Shown: positions 44,926-54,457, numbered from the stretch's first letter. The stretch is 64,000 bases of DNA from Paraburkholderia madseniana (GCF_009690905.1 NZ_VOSW01000012.1:62001-126000), one strand, 5' to 3'. Notes: generated by a model from the sequence alone, not told the origin. Program-made: numbers and translations.

Positions 44926-45291
44926 TTAATCTGCCAGGCGCTTATCCGAAAGCGCGTTCTGGCAATCCGCCAGCACCTGTTTCACCAGCCTCGCCTGAGG
45001 GTCGAGCTCGTCTGTATCGAGAATTTCCTCGACAGCATCCCGCGCCCAATCGGCCTCGACAAATTTCGCGTGCCGCTGGGCAATCTCCAGTGCGGTTGCG
45101 GACAATCTGGCGATACTCAACCAGTCTGCTTCCCGGGACCGGTAGTCGAGCCACTTATGAGCGGCCTGCACGTGAAACGCCGCGTCAGGCCAGTCCTCAT
45201 TCAGGTAATAGGCGCCCAGGCAGCCGCATGTGAGCCAGCACAACAGCTCCAAACGGTCTCGCGGACTCAGATGATGGCGTACATCACTCAT
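44926..45291 (-). CDS. Hypothetical cytoplasmic protein
   Basis: Read leftward from an ATG at 45291, 121 residues begin MSDVRHHLSPRDRLELLCWL. They look soluble and helical, with many Ala, Leu and Asp/Glu residues, and no motif is recognised. The frame could extend to 45366, but those extra residues look non-coding. No ribosome-binding site is obvious at either start. The codon bias is compatible with a real gene, and similar small tetratricopeptide-like proteins are frequent in these genomes, but I do not recognise the family. Confidence 0.5.
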   Translation of the reverse strand: MSDVRHHLSPRDRLELLCWLTCGCLGAYYLNEDWPDAAFHVQAAHKWLDYRSREADWLSIARLSATALEIAQRHAKFVEADWARDAVEEILDTDELDPQARLVKQVLADCQNALSDKRLAD

Positions 45292-45455
45292 GGCGACGCT
45301 CGCTGGTGTAATTTGCGTTCCGGTGAGGACGGCAAGCCGCCCCCCGCATACGTTACACAATATCACGCAGAATTCACGAGCGGCAATGCCTGACTGACCC
45401 TAGCGACTCCGGCACCACAAACGCCGCGCGGCAACCGGCTAGCGGCCCGACTTCG

Positions 45456-46232
45456 CTAGCGCGTAGCGACGATAAACAGCCGCGGGAAGGGCAGCAGCAC
45501 GGTGCCGTCAGCCTGGGCCGGATAGGCTCGCGCGATCGCATCCCGGTAGCGCGAGAGGAAGACGCCTTCCTCGCTGTCGTCGAGCTCGGCGAGGAACGGC
45601 CTCAGCGCGCTGCCCTTGAACCATTCGACCACCGCGTCCGCGCCGCCCGCGAGGGGGTGATGGTAGACGGTGCGCCACACGTCGACCCGTGCGCACAGTG
45701 GCTTGAGCAGCGCGTAGTACCAGTCGGCGCCGTAGCGCATGGTGCGTTCCACACCCCTCAGCTTGTTCGCCCAGGGGCCGTCCGCCGCGATTTCGCGCAG
45801 CAGACGGTGCGCGGGTTCGTCGAGGTTGTCCGGCATCTGCACGGCCAGGTTGCCGCCCGGCGCAAGTTTTTTCACCAGCGATGGAAACAGTTGCTCGTGA
45901 TTCGGTACCCACTGCAGCACGGCATTGGCGAGGATCAGGTCGTAGGGGCCGGGAGCATCCCATGTTTCAATGTCGCTCACCTCGAACTGGAATTGCGGCA
46001 GGCGCCTCGCAGCCGCCGCGATCATGTCGGCGGAACTGTCCATACCGCTGACCGCCGCGCCGGGCAGGCGGGCCGCCAGCGCTTCGGTGGAATTGCCGGG
46101 GCTGCAGCCGATGTCTACCGCCACTCGCACATCCGTCGCCGGGACCGCCGCCAGCAGATCCCTGACTGGACGCGTGCGCTCGTTTTCGAACAACACGTAC
46201 TGTTTTGCCTGCCAATTCGTCGATGAAGTCAT
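45456..46232 (-). CDS. tam: Trans-aconitate 2-methyltransferase
   Basis: The 258-residue protein is a SAM-dependent methyltransferase with motif I VAVDIGCSPGNSTEAL at about 37-52 and post-I 'MDSSADMIAAAARRLP'. A later strand is PYDLILANAVLQWVP. Length and these sequences match Tam, which methylates trans-aconitate, a by-product that inhibits the TCA cycle. The ATG at 46232 has AAAGGAG six bases upstream; the extension to 46328 is rejected. It is divergent from the LysR gene at 46390. Confidence 0.85.
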   Translation of the reverse strand: MTSSTNWQAKQYVLFENERTRPVRDLLAAVPATDVRVAVDIGCSPGNSTEALAARLPGAAVSGMDSSADMIAAAARRLPQFQFEVSDIETWDAPGPYDLILANAVLQWVPNHEQLFPSLVKKLAPGGNLAVQMPDNLDEPAHRLLREIAADGPWANKLRGVERTMRYGADWYYALLKPLCARVDVWRTVYHHPLAGGADAVVEWFKGSALRPFLAELDDSEEGVFLSRYRDAIARAYPAQADGTVLLPFPRLFIVATR

Positions 46233-46389
46233 CTCGCGCTCCTTTGTCCCGATTGCACCCGATTGCCGGACCGTTTTCGCTGACATCCGCGCACAGTGTG
46301 CGGTGTCAAATCGATCCAATCCGCTCATTCTGTGCGGCGGCGAAGGCGGAGTAAAATGAATTTATCATTCCAATTCCTTCATTTTTCTA

Positions 46390-47286
46390 ATGAAAATCGA
46401 CACGCTCGGCGTACAGGCGTTCGTCGCGATCGCGGATCGCGGCAGCTTTCAAGGCGCCGCCGATTCACTGCACGTCACGCAAACGGCCATTACGCAGCGT
46501 CTGCGCAAGCTCGAAACGTATCTCGGCGTCACGCTGATCGAGCGGACCACGCGTTCCATGGCGCTGACGGAAATCGGGCGCAGTTTTCTGCCGCAGGCGC
46601 GCCGTTTGTTGGGCGAGCTTGCCGATGCGCTGGTGGAGATTCGCGAGACGGGGGTTGCCCGTCGCGGCGATGTGTCGATCGCCTGCGTGCCGACCGTGGG
46701 CGTGCAGTATCTGCCGCGCATTCTGCAGGCCTATGCTGCGCGTTATCCGCATAACCGGATCAAGATTCTCGATCACGCGTCGTCCGCGGTGGAGGAGGCG
46801 GTGCTGCGCCGGGAGGTGGAGTTCGGCATCAATATCGCCGGCGAGCATCATCCGGATCTTGCCAGCGTGCCGTTGACGGAAGACCGCTACGTGCTGATTT
46901 GCCATGAAGATCATCCGTTGGCGAAACGGCGGCGCATTGCCTGGCGGCAATTGCAATCGTATCCGCTGATTTTTGCCGGCGAGGTCAGCGGCAATCGCGC
47001 ATTGCTCGATGTCGCGCTGGAAAAGAGCGAACTGGCGCTGCGCTCGTTTTATGAAGTGCAGCGCAGTTCGACTGCCGTGGGGCTGGTCGCTCAGGGTGTG
47101 GGCGCGGCGGTCGTGCCGGCACTCGCGATTCAGAAGGGCGCGTATCCGACGGTTCGCACGGTTGAGCTCACGCATCCGGTGGTTTCGCGCACACTCGTCC
47201 TTGTGGCGCGTAAGACCGCTCAGTTGTCGCCAGCGGCGCAGGCGCTTTACGACATGATTCTTGAGCAGGCGACGTTGAAAGCGTGA
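46390..47286 (+). CDS. LysR-family transcriptional regulator
   Basis: The 298-residue protein has a winged HTH in residues 1-60 (AFVAIADRGSFQGAADSLHV, then QTAITQRLRKLE) and a substrate-binding domain from about 90. No good ribosome site is seen before the ATG; an AT-rich TTTTTCTA precedes it. It is divergent from tam, the usual arrangement for a LysR regulator and its target, but tam itself need not be the target. It converges on the GntR gene with 94 bases between stops. Confidence 0.85.
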   Translation: MKIDTLGVQAFVAIADRGSFQGAADSLHVTQTAITQRLRKLETYLGVTLIERTTRSMALTEIGRSFLPQARRLLGELADALVEIRETGVARRGDVSIACVPTVGVQYLPRILQAYAARYPHNRIKILDHASSAVEEAVLRREVEFGINIAGEHHPDLASVPLTEDRYVLICHEDHPLAKRRRIAWRQLQSYPLIFAGEVSGNRALLDVALEKSELALRSFYEVQRSSTAVGLVAQGVGAAVVPALAIQKGAYPTVRTVELTHPVVSRTLVLVARKTAQLSPAAQALYDMILEQATLKA

Positions 47287-47380
47287 CGAGGGCGGCCGGG
47301 CGCAGGGTATCGGGCTCGAAACCTGAAGCCTGAAACGTGACGCGAATCCCGAGTACGAACGCCCAGGGCAAGTCCAGCTT

Positions 47381-48028
47381 CTACAAACACTGCGCGCGCA
47401 AACAGCTCGCCGCATGACTCAGATCGTGCTCAATCGCGCGTCGCACACCAGCCGCATCACGCGCCTTCGCGGCGTTCAGCAAATCGTCGTGGGCGTCGTT
47501 GAGCGTAGCGGCGAACTGCGCGTCGCCGAACAACAGATTCGAAATCGGCCCAACCTGCAGCCACACCGTTTCGATCAATTCGAGCAAAAGCGGCGAGCCG
47601 GCCGCGCGATACAGAATCAGGTGAAACGCCTCGTTGGCGTCGAGATAGCCCTTGGCGTCGGCGGTCCGCAAGGCCTGCACCATCTGCGCATTCAATTTTT
47701 CCAGCGTTTCCAGATCATGCTCGCTGAGATGCGGCACACCCAGTTCGGCGGCCTGGCCCTCGAGAATCAGACGCACGCGCAGCACGTCGTCGAATTGCTC
47801 TTTCGACAGGCGCGGCACCGTCACGCCGCAATTGGGCACGTTCACCAGCGCCGATTCGGCCGCAAGGCGCTGCAAGGCGGAGCGCACCGGCATTTCGCCC
47901 ACGCCGAGCTCGGCGGCGACGTGACGGATCTTGATGCGCTCGCCCGGCACGAAGCGCCCGATCGTCAGCCACTGCCGCAGCGTTTCGTAGGTCTGATCCT
48001 GCAGCGTGTGATGGCGCGAAGTTTTCAT
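47381..48028 (-). CDS. GntR-family transcriptional regulator (FCD-type)
   Basis: The 215-residue protein has an N-terminal winged HTH (YETLRQWLTIGRFVPGERIK, then 'GVGEMPVRSALQRLAAESAL') and a C-terminal helical FCD ligand domain with conserved His and Asp residues of its metal/ligand site (HLILYRAAGSP, HDDLLNAAKARD). It lies 111 bases after the aminotransferase gene on the same strand. It is a good candidate for the repressor of the polyamine island, perhaps through the TTTGATCAAA palindromes near 51 kb, but this is inferred. Confidence 0.88.
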   Translation of the reverse strand: MKTSRHHTLQDQTYETLRQWLTIGRFVPGERIKIRHVAAELGVGEMPVRSALQRLAAESALVNVPNCGVTVPRLSKEQFDDVLRVRLILEGQAAELGVPHLSEHDLETLEKLNAQMVQALRTADAKGYLDANEAFHLILYRAAGSPLLLELIETVWLQVGPISNLLFGDAQFAATLNDAHDDLLNAAKARDAAGVRRAIEHDLSHAASCLRAQCL

Positions 48029-48139
48029 AAAGCTCGGTTCGGGAGCCGAAAAAAGACTGCAAAAAGGCCGGAAAAACGGGCCGAGAGTTTAGCGTCGGCC
48101 ACGCTCGATCAACCTCGATCTGAAAACGCTCAGCTCAGC

Positions 48140-49525
48140 TCAGGTCAGTTCCGCTAGGCAGGCGTCGAATGTAGAAACCAGTCTGTCGACGTCGGCCGCC
48201 GACGTGTCGGGGCATACCAGGATCATGTTGTGAAACGGCGTGATCAGCACGCCGCGATTGAGCAGGTACAGGTGCACGATGTGCTCCAGTTCCGGGTCGA
48301 GCTGGCGGCCGGCTTCGTCACCGTTGCGCGGCGGCGTCGGCGTGAACTGGAATTCGGTGCGGGCGCCGACGCGCGTCACGCACCACGCGAGGCCGTGACG
48401 CGCGATCGCACTTTTCAGGCCGGTCTCGATCCGCTCGGCAAGCGCGAACATGTGGTCGTAGGCGGCGTCGGTCATTACCTCGGCGAGCGTCGCGCGGATC
48501 GCGCTCATCGCCAGCATGTTCGCCGTGAGGGTCGTGCCGATGCCGGAGTGACCGGGCGGTGCGCTGCGCTTGGCGTGCTGCGCGCGGGCCGCGAGCTCCG
48601 CGCTGAAACCGTACACCGCGCACGGAAAGCCGCCGCCCACCGGTTTGCCGAGAATGAACAGATCGGGTTCGAGGCCGTACGCTCTCGTATAACCGCCCGG
48701 CCCGCAACTGATGGTGTGGGTTTCGTCGATCGCGAGCAGCGTGCCGTAGCGCCGCATGAGCGCTTGCGCTTGCCGCCAGTAGTCCGGTTCGGGCAGCACC
48801 ATGCCGATGTTGGTCATCGCGGGTTCAGCCAGCACGCAGGCCACGTCGCCATCTTTCAGCGCGTTTTCCAGTGCGGCCAGATCGTTGAATTCGATCACGC
48901 GCGTGGTGCCGAGCAGGTCGTGCACCTGGCCGATCAGGCTGTCGCGCTGTTGCGGCTTGCCGTCGACGAGATCGACGAACACGTCGTCCACGGTGCCGTG
49001 ATAGCAGCCGTTGAAGATCACGATCTGTTTGCGACCGGTCGCCGCGCGTGCCCAGCGCAACGCAAAGCGGTTGGCGTCGCTCGCGGTCATTGCGAACTGC
49101 CAGTAGGGCAGGCCGAAACGGCGCGCGAGTTCTTCGCCGACCCACGCGGCATCCTCGCCCGGCAACATGGTCGTCAGACCACGCTCAGCCTGTACCGCCA
49201 GCGCGCGAGCCACGGGAGCGGGTGAGTGGCCGAACATCGCGCCCGTGTCGCCGAGGCAGAAGTCCGCGTAATGATGACCGTCCACGTCGGTAAACGCGGC
49301 GCCGCGTGCTTCTTCGACATAGAGTGAGAAAGGCGTCGACCAGTCGTTCATCCAGTGCAGCGGCACGCCGAACAACAGGTGGCGCGCAGCGCGTTCGGAC
49401 AGCGCGCGAGATTTCGGCATGGCTTCGGCAAACGCGCGGCGTTCGCGTTCGACGAGCGCTTGCGCGCGCTCCCAGTTGATGCCTTGGCGAGTATTCAAAT
49501 CCAGCTTCTCCGATGACGTTTCCAT
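48140..49525 (-). CDS. Class III (PLP-dependent) aminotransferase
   Basis: This 461-residue enzyme is related to glutamate-1-semialdehyde aminomutase and omega-amino transaminases. The PLP-binding segment has AIDETHTISCGPGG (Asp for the pyridine nitrogen) and the Lys in 'LFILGKPVGGGFPCAVYG'. Also seen is NGCYHGTVDD, typical of class III enzymes. It lies 13 bases after the GS-like gene and is probably co-transcribed. With GS-type gamma-glutamylation and the other polyamine genes here, transfer of an amino group from a polyamine derivative is plausible. The exact substrate is unknown. Confidence 0.85.
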   Translation of the reverse strand: METSSEKLDLNTRQGINWERAQALVERERRAFAEAMPKSRALSERAARHLLFGVPLHWMNDWSTPFSLYVEEARGAAFTDVDGHHYADFCLGDTGAMFGHSPAPVARALAVQAERGLTTMLPGEDAAWVGEELARRFGLPYWQFAMTASDANRFALRWARAATGRKQIVIFNGCYHGTVDDVFVDLVDGKPQQRDSLIGQVHDLLGTTRVIEFNDLAALENALKDGDVACVLAEPAMTNIGMVLPEPDYWRQAQALMRRYGTLLAIDETHTISCGPGGYTRAYGLEPDLFILGKPVGGGFPCAVYGFSAELAARAQHAKRSAPPGHSGIGTTLTANMLAMSAIRATLAEVMTDAAYDHMFALAERIETGLKSAIARHGLAWCVTRVGARTEFQFTPTPPRNGDEAGRQLDPELEHIVHLYLLNRGVLITPFHNMILVCPDTSAADVDRLVSTFDACLAELT

Positions 49526-49538
49526 AAGCCGCCCGCGT

Positions 49539-50888
49539 TCAGACGAGCAGTTGCAGATGCTCGCGTTCCCACGCGGTAATGCCTTGCGAGAATGTCTCGA
49601 ACTCCTTTTCCTTCACCGCGCAATAGGCCTGCACGAAGTTGTCGCCGAGCACGTCCGCGAGTTCGGTGCACTTAAGGAGCGCCTTGAGCGCGTCTTCGAG
49701 ACCACGTGGTAATTCGTATTCGAGGTCGTAGGCGCTTTCGATCATCGGCGCCGACGCTTCCTGCTGCTCCACCATGCCGAGATAGCCGCAGGCGAGAGTG
49801 GCCGCCATCGCCAGATAGGGGTTGACGTCGACGCCCGGCACGCGGTTTTCGAGCCGCCGTCCATCCGGTCCGGAATTCGGCACGCGGATGCCGCAAGTGC
49901 GGTTGTCGTAACCCCAGCGCACGTTGATCGGCGCGGCGGTGAAGCGCGACAGACGCCGGTAGGAGTTCACGTAGGGCGCGAACATCGGCATGGCTTGCGG
50001 CATGTACTTCTGCAAGCCGCCGATATAGTTGAAAAACAGCGGGCTCGCCGTTCCATCGGGAAGTGAAAAGATGTTCTCGCCGGTTTGACTATCGACGATG
50101 CTCTGATGAATATGCATCGCGCTGCCGGGCTCATGCTCCATCGGCTTGGCCATGAACGTCGCGAAAATGCCATGACGGTAGGCGGTTTCGCGCACCGCGC
50201 GCTTGAACAGAAACACGCGGTCGGCGAGATCGAGCGCGTCGCCGTGCGAAAAATTGATTTCCATCTGCCCCGCGCCGACTTCATGCACAAGCGTTTCGAC
50301 GCCGAGATGCGTCATCTCGCAGAAACGTGAGAGGTCCTGGAAGAACGGATCGAATTCGTTGACGGCGTCGATCGAGAACGACTGGCGGCCGGCTTCGCTG
50401 CGCCCCGCGCGGCCGAGCGGCGGGCGCAGCGGTTCATGCGGATTCTTGTTCTGCGCGATCAGGTAGAACTCCATCTCCGGCGCGACCACAGGGCGCCAGC
50501 CTTTTTCCTCATAGAGCTTCAGCACACGCCGCAACACCGCGCGCGGCGAAATGCCGATCGGCTTGCCGTCGAGCCCGACACAATCGTGGATCACTACCGC
50601 GACCTGTTCGATCGCCCATGGGACGAGCCGTACCGTGTTCGGATCGGGAATGCAGACCATGTCGGGATCGCTCGGCCCGACAAAGCGCTCGAAATCCGCG
50701 AACTCGCCGTTGACGGTAATCATCAGGAGCGCGTTCGACATGTGCATCTTGCCTTCCGAGAGAAACAGGTTCTTCGGCACGATCTTGCCGCGCGCGACGC
50801 CCGTCATGTCCGGTATCACGCATTCCACTTCATGGATGCGGTGATGTTCCAGGAATTCACGCAGGTCGTCGCGTAGGTCGCTTTGCAA
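49539..50888 (-). CDS. Glutamine synthetase family protein (gamma-glutamylpolyamine synthetase-like)
   Basis: The 449-residue protein starts at a TTG at 50888 with CTGGAG six bases upstream. It begins MQSDLRDDLREFLEHHRIHE, then VECVIPDMTGVARGKIVP, typical of PuuA/SpuI-type enzymes. The alternative ATG at 51035 would lie in the promoter. GS-family pieces include MEFYLIAQN, 'HEVGAGQMEINFSHGDAL' (ammonia/amine site) and NPYLAMAAT. It would ligate glutamate to a polyamine with ATP. Genes for the later steps of the Puu pathway (oxidase, amidase) are not next to it; an aminotransferase is. Confidence 0.85.
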   Translation of the reverse strand: MQSDLRDDLREFLEHHRIHEVECVIPDMTGVARGKIVPKNLFLSEGKMHMSNALLMITVNGEFADFERFVGPSDPDMVCIPDPNTVRLVPWAIEQVAVVIHDCVGLDGKPIGISPRAVLRRVLKLYEEKGWRPVVAPEMEFYLIAQNKNPHEPLRPPLGRAGRSEAGRQSFSIDAVNEFDPFFQDLSRFCEMTHLGVETLVHEVGAGQMEINFSHGDALDLADRVFLFKRAVRETAYRHGIFATFMAKPMEHEPGSAMHIHQSIVDSQTGENIFSLPDGTASPLFFNYIGGLQKYMPQAMPMFAPYVNSYRRLSRFTAAPINVRWGYDNRTCGIRVPNSGPDGRRLENRVPGVDVNPYLAMAATLACGYLGMVEQQEASAPMIESAYDLEYELPRGLEDALKALLKCTELADVLGDNFVQAYCAVKEKEFETFSQGITAWEREHLQLLV

Positions 50889-50978
50889 GGTTGACTCCAG
50901 TCGGTTGATGAAGACGGCGCGAAGCGCGGCTGCAAACTTTGCGCGGACGAGCCTGTTCGGAAAAGCTGGGCGTTTTGC

Positions 50979-51037
50979 ATCATAGGATTTGATCAAATCA
51001 TCGCATGGATTTTTCCTTTTGGGAAATTTGATCAAAT
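50979..51037. promoter_or_regulatory. Two TTTGATCAAA palindromes in the divergent promoter
   Basis: GATTTGATCAAATC is a perfect 14-bp palindrome at 50986-50999, and ATTTGATCAAAT a perfect 12-bp one at 51026-51037, centres 39 bases apart. A TATGAT hexamer (minus strand, 50979-50984) that could be the -10 box of the GS-like gene lies right next to the first one. This looks like operator DNA of a repressor that controls the leftward operon and perhaps the rightward AraC gene. Confidence 0.7.
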
Positions 51038-51072
51038 ATCATCGGTTGATCGAGGGAACCTGAGAATCACCC

Positions 51073-52110
51073 ATGACCGATGCACCGTGGTCGCCGCACC
51101 CGTCGCCGGCCCAATGCGTTGCGACCTTGCATACGATTGCCGCCGCCGTCTCCTTGCTGGAGCGGCAGGGGATTCGCGCTGAGGTGTTGCTGGCGGGAAG
51201 CGGCGTCAGCGAGGGCGATTTGCGTCAGCCGTCCGGGCTCGTCACGCACGCGCAGGAATTGATCGTGTTCTCCAACGCGTTGCAGGCTTGCGGCGATACG
51301 CGCATCGGCCTCGACATCGGCCGCGCGATGCATATCTCGAGCTACGGCATCCTCGGTTACGCGATGCTGGTGAGCCCCACGCTTGGCGACGCGCTGCAAT
51401 GTGCCCAGGACTTTCCCTTACTGCTCGGAAGCTACTTCAAGGTTTCGCTGCGCCGCAACGCAGACGTCGCGGCGATCGTCGCGGCCGATTATCGCTACCG
51501 GCCGGATCTCGCCGCGATCAATACGGACATGTGTCTCGCGTCGATGTGGGCGGTGGTCTGCGACGTGCTGTCGGCGCGGCGCGCGCCATCCGCGCTTGAG
51601 GTGGCGTTCGGCGCACCCGCCCATGCGGATGCCTACGAAGAGCGGATAGGCCGCCACGCCACCTTCGACGCTGCTGAAAACGCGCTGATTTTTCCGGCCA
51701 ACTGGCTCGACGAACCGTTGCCCCTCGCCGAGCCGGTGAGCTATCTGATGTCGCGCCAGCAATGCGCGCAACTCGAACGCGAATGGGCCACCGCGGCGGG
51801 CAACGACGTCACGGCGCGCAGCCTGCGCCTGCTGTATTCCGACCCACGCCGCTACGGCTCGCTGCGCTCGCTCGCCGATGCGCTGTGCGTGTCGGAGCGC
51901 ACGCTCAGACGGCGTCTCGCGGGCAGCGGCTCCGCCTTCCAGGCGCTGCTCGACCGCGTGCGCCACGATCTCGCGCTCGACTACCTGGTGCGTACGCGCC
52001 TGTCGATGTCGGATATCGCCGAGCGGCTCGGCTATAGCGAAACGGCCGGCTTCCGGCACGCGTTTCGCCGCTGGACCGGTCGTTGTCCGAGCGACTACCG
52101 CTGCGCGTAG
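51073..52110 (+). CDS. AraC-family transcriptional regulator
   Basis: The 345-residue protein has an Arabinose_bd-type ligand domain in residues 20-215 and a C-terminal double HTH: 'LRSLADALCVSERTLRRRLA' and the classic GYSETAGFRHAFRRWTGRCP. It is divergent from the GS-like/aminotransferase operon, with the two palindromes between. The following genes encode N-carbamoylputrescine amidase and acetylpolyamine amidohydrolase on the same strand, so regulation of polyamine use is likely; the effector is not known. Confidence 0.88.
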   Translation: MTDAPWSPHPSPAQCVATLHTIAAAVSLLERQGIRAEVLLAGSGVSEGDLRQPSGLVTHAQELIVFSNALQACGDTRIGLDIGRAMHISSYGILGYAMLVSPTLGDALQCAQDFPLLLGSYFKVSLRRNADVAAIVAADYRYRPDLAAINTDMCLASMWAVVCDVLSARRAPSALEVAFGAPAHADAYEERIGRHATFDAAENALIFPANWLDEPLPLAEPVSYLMSRQQCAQLEREWATAAGNDVTARSLRLLYSDPRRYGSLRSLADALCVSERTLRRRLAGSGSAFQALLDRVRHDLALDYLVRTRLSMSDIAERLGYSETAGFRHAFRRWTGRCPSDYRCA

Positions 52111-52307
52111 CCTGCGGTTCTTTCCGGAGTTCTTTTGTGCGCACTGTGTCGGCGGCGCGGCTACGTGCTGTCGTCGAGTCCAGCTCCAACGTCATGCCGC
52201 CCCGGCCAGATTGGCCACATTTATCCCCTCGATGACCGTTTCCCCGTTATCGCCCAGCCGCGTTCCTCGGGCAGAATTTTCCCAGACGAACACGGAGGAG
52301 ACATCAG

Positions 52308-53201
52308 ATGCGCGAAGTCAGCGTGGCGGCAATCCAGTTGGCCGTACCCGGATGGGATCGCGAGGCGAATCTCGCGCAAGCCGAGCGCCTCGCGCGCGAA
52401 GCGGCGGCGCAGGGCGCGCAGGTGATCCTGCTGCCCGAGCTTTTCGAGCTGCCGTACTTCTGCACCGAACAGGATTCAAAGCACTTCCGCCATGCGCTGC
52501 CGTTCGATGGACATCCCGCCATCACGCGCTTTAGCCGCGTCGCGGCCGAGTTAAACGTGGTCCTGCCGATCAGCTTTTTCGAAAGGGCCGGCAACGTCTT
52601 CTACAACACGGTGGCGATGATCGATGCAGATGGCAGCGTGCTCGGCCGCTACCGCAAAACCCATATCCCTGACGGCCCAGGCTACAGCGAGAAGTACTAC
52701 TTCACGCCCGGCGACACGGGCTTTCGCGTCTGGCCGACGCGTTACGGCATGCTCGGCGTCGGCATTTGCTGGGATCAGTGGTTTCCGGAAACGGCTCGCG
52801 CGATGGCGCTCCTCGGCGCCGAACTGCTGTTCTATCCGACCGCGATCGGCAGCGAACCGCAAGACGCCTCGCTCGACAGCAGCGCGCACTGGCAACGCGT
52901 GATGCAGGGCCACGCAGGCGCGAACCTCGTGCCGCTGATCGCCGCGAACCGCACCGGCCGCGAGCAGGGCCGCGATTTTCCGCAGCGTTATTACGGCTCG
53001 TCGTTCATCGCCGATCAGTACGGCGAGCAGGTGCAGAAAGCCGGGCGCGACGAGCCCGCGATCCTGCTGCATCGTTTCGATCTGGATGCGGTTGCCGCGA
53101 CCCGTCATGCGTGGGGCGTGTTTCGCGACCGGCGTCCGGCCTGCTACGGCATCCTCGCGACGAGCGATGGCGAACACCGTACTCAGGAGCAGGTATCTTG
53201 A
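52308..53201 (+). CDS. aguB: N-carbamoylputrescine amidase (nitrilase superfamily)
   Basis: This 297-residue enzyme hydrolyses N-carbamoylputrescine to putrescine, CO2 and ammonia. The nitrilase catalytic triad is visible: Glu in LPELFELPYF (about 43), Lys in YRKTHIPDGPGY (about 116), and Cys in GVGICWDQWFPE (about 152). Motifs such as 'YYFTPGDTGFRVW' and 'AANRTGREQG' are typical of AguB. GGAGGAGA precedes the ATG. The usual partner agmatine deiminase (AguA) is not in the window. Confidence 0.88.
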   Translation: MREVSVAAIQLAVPGWDREANLAQAERLAREAAAQGAQVILLPELFELPYFCTEQDSKHFRHALPFDGHPAITRFSRVAAELNVVLPISFFERAGNVFYNTVAMIDADGSVLGRYRKTHIPDGPGYSEKYYFTPGDTGFRVWPTRYGMLGVGICWDQWFPETARAMALLGAELLFYPTAIGSEPQDASLDSSAHWQRVMQGHAGANLVPLIAANRTGREQGRDFPQRYYGSSFIADQYGEQVQKAGRDEPAILLHRFDLDAVAATRHAWGVFRDRRPACYGILATSDGEHRTQEQVS

Positions 53202-53280
53202 GTGTCGTATTCACGAGCGTGACCAACCTCGACGCGTTAAGCCACGGATTCGAGCAGCAAGCATCCAGAGGAGACATTGC

Positions 53281-54312
53281 ATGTTGACGGTATATAGCGA
53301 TCGGCACCGGCTGCACCATGGCCATGCTGAATTGATCGACGGCGAAATGAAGCCTTGCTTCGAGATGCCGAGCCGTGCTGATTTCATACTGGAACGGGTG
53401 CGCGAAACGAGGCTCGGCGACGTGATTGCGCCCGCATCGTTCGGGCTCGATCCCGTGCACCGTATTCACGACAAGGGCTTCATCGCGTTTCTTGCCAGCG
53501 CATGGGACGAATGGAGCGCGCTCGGCCGCAAGCACGACGCGCTGCCGCTCATCTGGCCGGTGCGCGGCATGCGCCAGGACCGCGTGCCGGAAGATATCGA
53601 CGGCAAGCTCGGCTACTACTCGATGGATGCGGGTGTGCCGATCACCGCGGGCACGTGGGCTGCCGTGAGCGATGCGGTGGATGTCGCGCTGACCGGCGCG
53701 CGCCACGTGAGGGAGGGCGCACGCGGCGCGTTCTCGTTGTGCCGGCCACCCGGACATCACGCCGCGGCGGACTATATGGGTGGCTATTGCTACATCAACA
53801 ACGCGGCGGTCGCGGCGCAGTCATTCCTCGACGCGGGCGCGAAACGTGTGGCGATTCTTGACGTCGACTATCACCACGGCAACGGCACGCAGAGCATCTT
53901 CTATCACCGCTCCGAAGTGTTGTTCGCGTCGCTGCATGGCGATCCGCGCACCGAGTATCCGTTCTTTCTCGGGCACGCCGACGAAAACGGTGCGGGTGCG
54001 GGCCTCGGCTACAACGCGAACTTCCCGCTGCAACCGGGTACGGCATGGGCGGACTATGCGGTGGCGCTCGACGCGGCTTGCGCGCGCGTCGCTGAATACG
54101 CGCCGGATGCGCTGGTGGTGTCGCTCGGTGTCGATACTTTCGAAGAGGACCCGATTTCGCAGTTCAAACTGCGCAGCGCCGACTATCTGCGCATCGGCGA
54201 GGCGATCGGACGATTGGGGAAACCGACGCTGTTCGTGATGGAAGGCGGTTACGCGGTCGCGGCGATCGGGGTCAACGCGGTGAATGTGCTCACGGGTTTT
54301 GAGTCGGTTTAG
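53281..54312 (+). CDS. Acetylpolyamine amidohydrolase (histone deacetylase family)
   Basis: The 343-residue protein is of the zinc-dependent deacetylase family: it has 'SLCRPPGHHAAADYMGGYCY' with paired His, the zinc site in ILDVDYHHGNGTQ (Asp and His) and later Asp in 'VSLGVDTFEEDP'. Length and start (MLTVYSDRHRLHHGHAELID) match bacterial acetylpolyamine amidohydrolases that free putrescine and cadaverine from their N-acetyl forms. GAGGAGAC lies upstream of the ATG. It follows the N-carbamoylputrescine amidase by 79 bases and is likely co-transcribed. Confidence 0.9.
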   Translation: MLTVYSDRHRLHHGHAELIDGEMKPCFEMPSRADFILERVRETRLGDVIAPASFGLDPVHRIHDKGFIAFLASAWDEWSALGRKHDALPLIWPVRGMRQDRVPEDIDGKLGYYSMDAGVPITAGTWAAVSDAVDVALTGARHVREGARGAFSLCRPPGHHAAADYMGGYCYINNAAVAAQSFLDAGAKRVAILDVDYHHGNGTQSIFYHRSEVLFASLHGDPRTEYPFFLGHADENGAGAGLGYNANFPLQPGTAWADYAVALDAACARVAEYAPDALVVSLGVDTFEEDPISQFKLRSADYLRIGEAIGRLGKPTLFVMEGGYAVAAIGVNAVNVLTGFESV

Positions 54313-54457
54313 CCGACCCTCTGTCGTGACGACGGCTGGCCCAGCGCGCAACGTGCAAAGTGTCTATGTCCGCTTTGTCGCGCTATCGATACGCTACGAT
54401 TCGAGCCGGATTCCCGGTGAATTTATCCGTAGCGACTGAACGAGCGGCCCCGATCCT

